Assembly: GCA_017880825.1 (NCBI GenBank)
Contig: JADGRN010000125.1
Coordinates: forward strand, 1 to 5,058
Direction: 5' to 3'
Length of the DNA stretch: 5,058 bases
DNA from: Methylophilaceae bacterium
GTDB lineage: Bacteria; Pseudomonadota; Gammaproteobacteria; Burkholderiales; Methylophilaceae
Within the stretch, counting starts at the first letter, position 1. Each line of letters begins with the position of its first letter. Below are positions 1-5,058 of this stretch, piece by piece. A model generated the notes under the pieces. It saw only the letters and a program-made list of their open reading frames with translations. It was not told where the DNA came from and did not search any database. Both the position numbers and the translations under genes were made by a program.

Positions 1-58
1 AGCAGCTCGTCGCGGGGGGATTCGCGCAGGTGACCGGGCTGCTGCTCTTCTTTTGGAC
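1..58. other. Edge segment that does not match nadE (possible chimeric or rearrangement junction)
   Basis: NadE family sequence ends at the codons at 59-67 (Gly-Asn-Ile). The remaining 58 bases, in any of the three minus-strand frames, give no NadE-like peptide. Read on the plus strand from position 3, they encode a hydrophobic stretch including AGGFAQVTGLLLFFW, which looks like the end of a transmembrane helix followed by a basic stop-transfer segment. The segment also looks richer in G and C than the nadE sequence beside it. It may be foreign sequence joined at a contig end, or a genuine insertion or deletion junction. The protein of origin is not identifiable from so few residues. Confidence 0.4.
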
Positions 59-1177
59 GATGTTGCCGCGGATGCGTGCCTGCAAATTTTCCTCAGTGGA
101 GTCGAAAGGCAGGCCTTTAAAATCAGCGGCCAGGGTTTGCAGAAAATGTTCATACAATGGCTTGATCGGTAATTCGCTGTACCCCACACCCAGCCTGCCC
201 GCCATCTCCTTGGCATCGTTCACGCTGATCTCGGCGGTGAATTCAGAAGGCATCATCACCACGCGCACTCTTTCTGCGCCGAGTGCGTCTACTGCGATTG
301 TCAGCGTCAGCGCGGAATCAATCCCGCCGGACAATCCAAGCACCACGCCGGGGAAGTTGTTTTTATGGATGTAATCATGCACGCTCAGGCACAGTGCCTT
401 GTAAACTGAGGCTTCCACGCCGGGATCCGGCACAAAGCTGCCAGACACGGGATTACCCTGTTCCAACTCAACCAGCATCAGCGCCTCTTCAAACACGGCT
501 GCCTGGTGGGTCAGCGCACCCTCGCTATCCAGCACGCATGAAGCGCCGTCAAACACCAGTTCATCCTGCCCGCCCACCATATTTGCGTAAACAATCGGCA
601 GACCGGTTTCCTTGTTGCGCTGACGCATAACTTCGTAGCGCGTGGATTGTTTCTCCAGGTGATAGGGTGAAGCATTCAGTACCAATAACACCTCGGCGCC
701 GGCTTTTTTTGCAAGCGCGGCAGGCTGCTTCTCCCAGACATCCGCACAGATCAGCACGCCAAAATGCACACCTTCATGCTCGAAGACCAGAGACTTATGG
801 CCATGAACAAAATAACGCACCTCGTCAAACACGCTGTGATTTGGCAGTTTGTGTTTATGATAAGTGGCAACGACCTCTCCGTTTTGCAGCACCGATGCGG
901 CGTTGTAGCAACTGCCATTCAACAGCCTGGGATGACCCGCCACCAGCGTGATATCTTGCACTTGTTTGGCGAGATTGAGTAACGCGGCATCGCAGGCCTG
1001 ATTGAAATCATCGCGCAGTAGCAGGTCTTCCGGCGGATAACCGGAAAGCGCCAGCTCCGGCGTCAGTAACAGACTTGCGCCAACTTGCCGGGCACGTCTG
1101 GCGTATTCGGCAATCCTGGCGATGTTTCCGTCCAGATCACCGACCGTACAATTGATTTGCGCAAGGGCAAGCTTCAT
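1..1177 (-). CDS. nadE: Glutamine-dependent NAD+ synthetase, C-terminus missing at the window edge
   Basis: The enzyme makes NAD+ from deamido-NAD+, ATP and glutamine in the cytoplasm. I translated 392 open codons from ATG 1175-1177 to the left edge; the family is usually about 540 residues. The N-terminal nitrilase-like glutaminase domain (about 1-250) carries the expected triad: Glu41 (TPELALSGYPPEDLL), Lys108 (in YHKHKLPN) and Cys144 (LICADVW). VGGQDELVFDG lies at 201-211. The synthetase domain has the ATP PP-loop SGGIDS at 283-288 and TEENLQARIRGN before residue 373. From about residue 374 (below position 59) the sequence no longer resembles NadE, where family members continue with LMALSNK and a TTGNKSE motif. 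The start lies 3 bases after the ankyrin stop codon with no clear Shine-Dalgarno, so it probably depends on translational coupling. Identity is firm; whether the gene is intact is not. Confidence 0.93.
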   Translation of the reverse strand, partial: MKLALAQINCTVGDLDGNIARIAEYARRARQVGASLLLTPELALSGYPPEDLLLRDDFNQACDAALLNLAKQVQDITLVAGHPRLLNGSCYNAASVLQNGEVVATYHKHKLPNHSVFDEVRYFVHGHKSLVFEHEGVHFGVLICADVWEKQPAALAKKAGAEVLLVLNASPYHLEKQSTRYEVMRQRNKETGLPIVYANMVGGQDELVFDGASCVLDSEGALTHQAAVFEEALMLVELEQGNPVSGSFVPDPGVEASVYKALCLSVHDYIHKNNFPGVVLGLSGGIDSALTLTIAVDALGAERVRVVMMPSEFTAEISVNDAKEMAGRLGVGYSELPIKPLYEHFLQTLAADFKGLPFDSTEENLQARIRGNIVQKKSSSPVTCANPPATSC

Positions 1178-1180
1178 TAA

Positions 1181-2053
1181 TTAGTAGCTACCGCCGGCAT
1201 CCTTGATCAGTTTGACCATTTCAGGCTGCTGGTTCTTCATCGCATACACCAATGCCGTCAAACCGTACTGATCCTTGGCTTTAACATTGGCGCCGTGATC
1301 CAGTAAAAACTTGACCAACTCGACAGAGCCGGTATCCACAGCTTGCTGCAGCAATGGTGTGCCTTCAGCATCCTCAATGTTGACATCGGCGCCTTTGGCT
1401 ACCAGCACCTTGGCTGCATCCACTCTGGCTTTCTTCACCGCCCAGGTCAGTGCTGTCCATTTGGAGCTATCCTTGTCGCTGACCTTGGCTCCCTTGTCCA
1501 GCATGACCTGTACCGCGTCGGCATGATCTTCACGCGCTGCATACATCAGCGCGGTAAGGCCAAAACGGTCGCGTGCCGTCATGTCGGCGCCGTTATCAAT
1601 CAGTGTGGTGATGGTCGGCACATCACCGCTCTTGGCCGCATACATCAATACGCTCTTGCCATCGTCGCTTTTAGAACTGGGATCAACCCCGTGCTTGAGC
1701 AGAAGATCAACTACCTGATAAAAACCAGAGGTTGCCGATATGCCAAGGGCGCTCCAGCCGGAAGTATCGCGTATCTTGGGATCAGCACCCCTGTCCAACA
1801 GCACCTTGACCGTTCCCACAAAATTCTTCTTCGCGGCAAACATCAAAGCCGTCCAGCCGCCGTTGTCTTTGGCGTTAATTTCAGCGCCCTTATCCAGCAG
1901 CGCACTCACCACCTCAAATTTATCCTTGCGCGCGGCATACATCAGCGCCGTAATACCATCGGCATCCTTGATATTGGCATTGGCGCCGCTATTGAGCATG
2001 GCTTGCACTGTTAGCAAATCGCCTTTGGAAGACGCAGTCAGCAGATAAGGAAT
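1181..2053 (-). repeat. Degenerate tandem repeat of about 99 bases coding for ankyrin units
   Basis: The coding sequence is a degenerate tandem array of 33-codon units. The plus-strand words gcatacatcagcgc at 1539-1552 and 1935-1948 are identical and lie exactly 396 bases apart, or four units. Weaker copies of the same box occur near 1243, 1640 and 1843. This is the DNA counterpart of the LMYAA box of each ankyrin repeat rather than a non-coding repeat. Confidence 0.6.
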
Positions 2054-2143
2054 GTCTTCATCGGCGCGAGCCTCCGAAGCCCATTGCGGTACGATCCATG
2101 CCAACATCACACACAACATCAACAGACAAAAATTACGCAGCAT
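1181..2143 (-). CDS. Exported ankyrin-repeat protein, nine repeats
   Basis: The product is about 320 residues and is almost wholly ankyrin repeats. The N-terminus (MLRNF, then a hydrophobic run of about 16 residues, then SEARA before DEDIP) is a type I signal peptide, with likely cleavage after residue 27, so the mature protein should be periplasmic. Repeats lie at about 31-60, 61-93, 94-126, 127-160, 161-192, 193-225, 226-258, 259-291 and 292-320. The consensus G.TALMYAA...LL..GA....KD is clear; the first and last are divergent caps. No catalytic domain is visible. The frame opens at an ATG at 2156-2158, five codons upstream. I prefer the ATG at 2141-2143 because GGAA (2149-2152) lies 5 bases before it and it gives a cleaner signal-peptide N-region. 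It sits between sucD and nadE with short gaps and is probably cotranscribed. Ankyrin repeats mediate protein binding; the partner is unknown. Confidence 0.93.
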   Translation of the reverse strand: MLRNFCLLMLCVMLAWIVPQWASEARADEDIPYLLTASSKGDLLTVQAMLNSGANANIKDADGITALMYAARKDKFEVVSALLDKGAEINAKDNGGWTALMFAAKKNFVGTVKVLLDRGADPKIRDTSGWSALGISATSGFYQVVDLLLKHGVDPSSKSDDGKSVLMYAAKSGDVPTITTLIDNGADMTARDRFGLTALMYAAREDHADAVQVMLDKGAKVSDKDSSKWTALTWAVKKARVDAAKVLVAKGADVNIEDAEGTPLLQQAVDTGSVELVKFLLDHGANVKAKDQYGLTALVYAMKNQQPEMVKLIKDAGGSY

Positions 2144-2148
2144 AAAAA

Positions 2149-2152
2149 TTCC
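2149..2152 (-). promoter_or_regulatory. Ribosome-binding site deciding the ankyrin gene start
   Basis: GGAA on the minus strand lies 5 bases before the ATG at 2141-2143. The in-frame ATG at 2156-2158 has no purine-rich Shine-Dalgarno within 15 bases upstream. The site is short, so the preference for the downstream start also rests on signal-peptide shape. Confidence 0.45.
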
Positions 2153-2174
2153 AGTCATTCGGTTTTATGTGAAT

Positions 2175-3053
2175 TCAAAGTTTCGCCTTGATGGCTTCCT
2201 GCACCGCTTCACCCAGACCTGCCGGGGAACTCGCTACTACCACGCCGGCTTTTTCCAGTGCGCGCATCTTGTCTTCCGCAAGCCCGCTGCCGCCGGAGAT
2301 GATAGCCCCGGCATGGCCCATGCGCTTGCCTTTGGGCGCCGTCTGTCCGGCGATATAGGCCGCCACCGGCTTGCTAACATGACTTTTGATGTACTCGGCA
2401 GCCGCTTCTTCATCGCTGCCACCAATCTCACCTACCATGATAATCGCTTCTGTCTCGGCATCTGCCTGAAACATTTGCAAACATTCAATAAAATTCAGCC
2501 CCTTGATCGGGTCGCCACCGATACCCACACACGTAGACTGGCCCAAACCAAGGCGTGTAGTCTGGTACACCGCTTCATAAGTCAGGGTGCCGGAACGCGA
2601 AACAATGCCCACCTTGCCGCGCAAATGAATGCTGCCCGGCATAATGCCGATCTTGCATTCGTCCGGCGTAATCACCCCCGGGCAGTTGGGCCCGACCATG
2701 TTGACCCCGTTGGCTCTTAGCGCAGCTTTCACATTGAGCATATCCAGCACCGGGATGCCTTCGGTGATGCAAACTATCAACTCGATACCGGCATCGCAGG
2801 CTTCTAGAATGGAATCCGCAGCGTACGCCGAAGGCACGTAGATCACCGAGGCGTGGGCGCCGGTAACGCGCACCGCTTCGCGCATGGTGTTGAACACCGG
2901 CAGACCAAGGTGGGTCTGCCCACCCTTGCCTGGCGTCACACCGCCCACCATTTTAGTGCCGTAAGCCAGCGCCTGCTCAGAGTGAAATGTGCCCTGTTTG
3001 CCGGTAAATCCCTGACACAGAACCTTGGTGTTTTTGTTAACCAGAATACTCAT
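2175..3053 (-). CDS. sucD: Succinyl-CoA synthetase (ADP-forming) alpha subunit
   Basis: With SucC, this subunit interconverts succinyl-CoA + ADP + Pi and succinate + CoA + ATP in the TCA cycle (cytoplasm). Its 292 residues are close to the E. coli length of 289. The N-terminal Rossmann-type CoA-binding domain (about 1-125) has [10 protein letters not shown] at 15-24, [10 protein letters not shown] at 36-45 and [10 protein letters not shown] at 73-82. The ligase domain has [10 protein letters not shown] at 121-130, SRSGTLTYE at 152-160 and GIGGDPIKG at 177-185. GHAGA at 246-250 contains the phosphorylated active-site histidine, His247. Nothing essential is missing. It follows sucC with a 9-base gap and a Shine-Dalgarno overlapping the sucC stop, which fits the need for equal amounts of the two subunits. 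It ends 31 bases before the preferred ankyrin start (16 before the longer one), with no hairpin between. Confidence 0.98.
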   Translation of the reverse strand: MSILVNKNTKVLCQGFTGKQGTFHSEQALAYGTKMVGGVTPGKGGQTHLGLPVFNTMREAVRVTGAHASVIYVPSAYAADSILEACDAGIELIVCITEGIPVLDMLNVKAALRANGVNMVGPNCPGVITPDECKIGIMPGSIHLRGKVGIVSRSGTLTYEAVYQTTRLGLGQSTCVGIGGDPIKGLNFIECLQMFQADAETEAIIMVGEIGGSDEEAAAEYIKSHVSKPVAAYIAGQTAPKGKRMGHAGAIISGGSGLAEDKMRALEKAGVVVASSPAGLGEAVQEAIKAKL

Positions 3054-3059
3054 GCTCTA

Positions 3060-3064
3060 CCCTT
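3060..3064 (-). promoter_or_regulatory. sucD ribosome-binding site overlapping the sucC stop codon
   Basis: AAGGG on the minus strand lies 6 bases before the sucD ATG (3051-3053). Its first two bases are the last two of the sucC TAA (3063-3065). A ribosome terminating on sucC therefore covers the sucD start region, which favours coupled translation of the two subunits. Confidence 0.65.
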
Positions 3065-4223
3065 ATGCCACAGCCGCAACGGCGCGCTTGGCCGCGTCGG
3101 TCAGGCCATCGGCGGAAATAATGGAAAGCCCGCTCTCGGCCAGCATCTTCCTGCCCAGTTCAACGTTGGTGCCCTCCAGGCGCACGACAACCGGAATCTG
3201 GATACCGACCTCCCTGACCGCGGTGATGATGCCTTCGGCGATGATGTCGCAACGCATGATACCGCCAAAAATATTGACCAGGATGGCCTTGACGCTGGTA
3301 TCCGCCAGGATGATCTTGAACGCCTTGGACACCGTCGCCGCCGTCGCGCCGCCGCCTACATCGAGAAAATTGGCCGGCATGCCACCGTGCAGCTTGATCA
3401 AATCCATGGTCGCCATGGCCAGTCCGGCACCATTCACCATGCAACCGATGTTGCCGTTGAGTGTAATGTAATTGAGCCCGGCGGCGTGCGCATCAGCCTC
3501 CTTGATATCGTCCTGGCTCCAGTCGCGCTGCTCGGCCAAGGCTTTTTGCCGATACAGCGCATTATCATCCACGCTCATCTTGCAGTCCAAGGCCACCAAA
3601 GCACCGTCACTGGTCACCACCAGAGGGTTGATTTCCAGCAGCGCCAGATCATTTTCCTTGTACAGCCGGTAAAGGTTCTTCAGCAGCCTGGTGAAAACGC
3701 CGATCTGATCGCCGGCCAGATCCAGCGCGAATGCCAGATTGCGTGCTTGATAATCTACCAGTCCATTGAATGGGTCGCAGGCTTCGCGCAATATTTTTTC
3801 CGGGTGCTCATGCGCAATTTCCTCGATTTCCATGCCACCCGCGGCCGATGCCACCACGACAACGCGCTCCAGCGTGCGATCCACCAGCATCGACAAATAC
3901 AGCTCGCGTGCAATCGGCAGGGTTTCCTCGATCAATACCCGGTTCACCAGTTGGCCGTTCGGCCCGTTCTGCTCAGTCACCAGCGGCTTGCCCAGCAAGG
4001 CTGCGGTCAAGTCGCGCACCTCGGCCAGCGACTTGACCACTTTAACGCCGCCGACTTTGCCCCGGCCACCCGCATGTATCTGCGCCTTGACCACCCAGGC
4101 ATCGCCGCCCAGCTTCTCAGCCGCAGCCAGTGCCGCAGCCGGCTGTTCGGCTACAAAACCTTGCGGCGTAGGCACTCCGTAACTCTGGAGCAACTTCTTG
4201 GCCTGATACTCATGCAAATTCAT
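3063..4223 (-). CDS. sucC: Succinyl-CoA synthetase (ADP-forming) beta subunit
   Basis: This is the nucleotide-binding subunit of succinyl-CoA synthetase, partner of SucD. Its 386 residues compare with 388 in E. coli. The start [12 protein letters not shown] is the family N-terminus, so the ATG at 4221-4223 is secure even though its Shine-Dalgarno is poor. The ATP-grasp domain (about 1-230) has [13 protein letters not shown] at 44-56 with ATP-binding Lys46, EINPL at 197-201 with metal ligand Asn199, and LDCK at 212-215 with metal ligand Asp213. The C-terminal CoA-ligase domain has [14 protein letters not shown] at 257-270, FLDVGGGAT at 286-294 and [10 protein letters not shown] at 317-326. Pro20, at the position reported to influence nucleotide choice, is as in the E. 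coli protein; that link is from memory. It is the first gene of the leftward unit. No sucAB/lpd genes adjoin it here. Confidence 0.98.
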   Translation of the reverse strand: MNLHEYQAKKLLQSYGVPTPQGFVAEQPAAALAAAEKLGGDAWVVKAQIHAGGRGKVGGVKVVKSLAEVRDLTAALLGKPLVTEQNGPNGQLVNRVLIEETLPIARELYLSMLVDRTLERVVVVASAAGGMEIEEIAHEHPEKILREACDPFNGLVDYQARNLAFALDLAGDQIGVFTRLLKNLYRLYKENDLALLEINPLVVTSDGALVALDCKMSVDDNALYRQKALAEQRDWSQDDIKEADAHAAGLNYITLNGNIGCMVNGAGLAMATMDLIKLHGGMPANFLDVGGGATAATVSKAFKIILADTSVKAILVNIFGGIMRCDIIAEGIITAVREVGIQIPVVVRLEGTNVELGRKMLAESGLSIISADGLTDAAKRAVAAVA

Positions 4224-4352
4224 GGATAAACCCGGATATTAGCTTCAATCGTGCATTTTCGCCGAAATCCAGTGAATGCGCCAGCCTCGGCGCCGCATAG
4301 AGCCAGTGTATAATTCAGTCTTTTTTGCCGACCTTCACTTTCAGTCAACCCT
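4224..4352. promoter_or_regulatory. Divergent sucC / serB intergenic region
   Basis: These 129 non-coding bases separate divergent starts, so promoters for both units should lie here. The serB-facing side has a perfect -10 box. On the sucC-facing strand I see TTGACT (4343-4348) and TAATAT (4236-4241), but they are not suitably spaced to form one promoter. An 11-base inverted repeat, TTTCGCCGAAA, lies at 4257-4267, and CGGCGCCG at 4288-4295 is self-complementary. None can be tied to a named regulator. Confidence 0.6.
4309..4314 (+). promoter_or_regulatory. Sigma70 -10 box for serB
   Basis: TATAAT matches the consensus 6/6, 38 bases ahead of the serB ATG. This would place transcription start near 4320-4321 and give a leader of about 32 bases. 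No good -35 hexamer lies 16-18 bases upstream; the best, tcggcg at 4287-4292, matches 3/6. The promoter may therefore be weak or activator-dependent. Confidence 0.5.
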
Positions 4353-5058
4353 ATGCGCCTCGTCATTCAAAGCTCGCTTATTCAGCCACAGCATTTGCAA
4401 CACATCACAAAACTCTGCGGCGGTGGCCAATTTACCCGGTTATCGGCGCAGGCTTATGCACTGCGGATCAATTTTGACGGCCATGCCGAACCTTCCGCTG
4501 GAATCCGCGCCTATTGCGGCACACAGCAGCTTGATTGCGCATTCGTGGCGGATGAGCACGTCCTGCAGAACTTCGGCCTGGTGGTGATGGACATGGATTC
4601 CACCCTGATCGCCATTGAGTGTATAGACGAAATTGCGGACATGTATGGGCTGAAACCCCAAGTGGCCAAAATCACCCAAAGTGCGATGCTCGGTGAAATC
4701 GAATTTGCCGAGAGCCTGCGGCGGCGTGTGGCCCTACTGGCAGGGCTGGATGAATCCGCATTGCAGCGCGTGTATGATGAGCGTTTGCACTTGAATCCCG
4801 GCGCGCTGGAGTTATTGGCCGCCTGCAAACAGCATGGCATACGCACCCTGCTGGTATCCGGCGGTTTCACTTTTTTCACCAGCCGTTTGAAACAGATGGT
4901 GGGACTGGATTACACCCAAGCCAACACCCTGGAAATTATCGACGGCAAACTCAGCGGCAAGGTGCTCGGCAACATTGTCGACGCGCAGGGCAAGGCCGAT
5001 TCCCTTATCCAATTACGTAGAAAACTTGGGCTTAAGGAAGAACAAGTCATTGGCATTG
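4353..5058 (+). CDS. serB: Phosphoserine phosphatase, C-terminus missing at the window edge
   Basis: The enzyme hydrolyses O-phospho-L-serine to L-serine and phosphate, the last step of serine synthesis after SerA and SerC, in the cytoplasm. I translated 235 codons that stay open to the right edge; related proteins are about 280 residues. An N-terminal region of about 75 residues, starting MRLVIQSS, precedes a HAD-family domain. Motif I is DMDSTLI at 80-86 with nucleophile Asp80 and general acid Asp82, followed by the substrate-side segment IECIDEIAD at 88-96. Motif II is VSGGFTFFT at 168-176 with Ser169, and the motif III lysine is Lys214 in GKADSL. The window stops after VIGI, just where the metal-binding GDGxND motif IV is expected. 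No strong Shine-Dalgarno precedes the ATG at 4353-4355; the start is chosen because MRLVIQ matches the usual N-terminus of betaproteobacterial SerB. It is transcribed away from sucC. Confidence 0.96.
   Translation, partial: MRLVIQSSLIQPQHLQHITKLCGGGQFTRLSAQAYALRINFDGHAEPSAGIRAYCGTQQLDCAFVADEHVLQNFGLVVMDMDSTLIAIECIDEIADMYGLKPQVAKITQSAMLGEIEFAESLRRRVALLAGLDESALQRVYDERLHLNPGALELLAACKQHGIRTLLVSGGFTFFTSRLKQMVGLDYTQANTLEIIDGKLSGKVLGNIVDAQGKADSLIQLRRKLGLKEEQVIGI

Noticed and set aside
30..374. Plus-strand open frame starting at GTG 30
   Set aside because: Beyond position 60 it is the antisense of well-supported nadE coding sequence. Only its first 30 or so bases look protein-like, and these are treated as part of the edge-junction finding.
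1181..2158. Ankyrin gene as a toxin, effector or immunity component of an undescribed system
   Set aside because: Beyond the signal peptide the protein is all ankyrin repeats with no enzymatic domain, and the neighbours are core metabolism rather than mobile or defence genes.
1343..2720. Plus-strand open frames of 223 and 222 codons (1343-2014, 2052-2720) antisense to the ankyrin gene and sucD
   Set aside because: Both are explained by the repetitive, stop-poor complement of the real minus-strand genes. Neither has a ribosome-binding site or a recognisable motif.
2853..4229. A 458-codon plus-strand open frame antisense to all of sucC and the start of sucD
   Set aside because: It lies opposite two unmistakable, full-length enzyme subunits, has low-complexity His/Gln/Arg-rich composition and shows no recognisable domain. 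It is a codon-bias shadow.
4286..4296. GC-rich palindrome CGGCGCCG as a terminator
   Set aside because: It has no loop and no T-run on either strand, and it lies between divergent starts where no terminator is expected.
4343..4348. Minus-strand TTGACT as a -35 box for sucC
   Set aside because: The hexamer is close to consensus, but the sequence 16-19 bases downstream is A-rich (AAAAAG) with no -10 match, and the next TA-rich box is about 29 bases away.
4511..4879. Minus-strand open frame of 122 codons opposite serB
   Set aside because: It overlaps the HAD motif region of serB on the opposite strand, is Ser/Arg-rich and has no independent support.

Overview
The window is ordinary-looking proteobacterial core-gene sequence of moderate GC, arranged as two divergent transcription units. 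The gene content, a SerB with only about 75 residues ahead of its HAD domain, and the glutamine-dependent (long) form of NadE suggest a betaproteobacterium, perhaps of the Nitrosomonadales/Gallionella type. That assignment is inference from protein style and was not searched.

Leftward unit (minus strand, 4223 down to the left edge): sucC and sucD encode the two subunits of succinyl-CoA synthetase. They are followed by a gene for an exported protein made almost entirely of ankyrin repeats, then by nadE (glutamine-dependent NAD+ synthetase), which runs off the left edge. Gaps are 9, 16-31 and 3 bases, so the four genes read as one operon. The sucD ribosome-binding site overlaps the sucC stop codon.

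Rightward unit (plus strand, from 4353): serB (phosphoserine phosphatase, last step of serine synthesis) runs off the right edge just before its last catalytic motif. The 129-base divergent region (4224-4352) holds a perfect TATAAT -10 box facing serB and a small inverted repeat.

The most unusual spot is the left edge. NadE similarity stops abruptly near position 58, although the frame stays open. The outer 58 bases instead read, on the opposite strand, like the end of a transmembrane helix of an unrelated protein. This is either a chimeric or contig-end artefact or a real rearrangement breaking nadE. The second point of interest is the ankyrin gene, whose nine repeats show a four-repeat (132-residue) higher-order period and whose product is predicted to leave the cytoplasm although its neighbours are cytoplasmic metabolic enzymes. 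I found no RNA gene, CRISPR array, insertion sequence or defence system.
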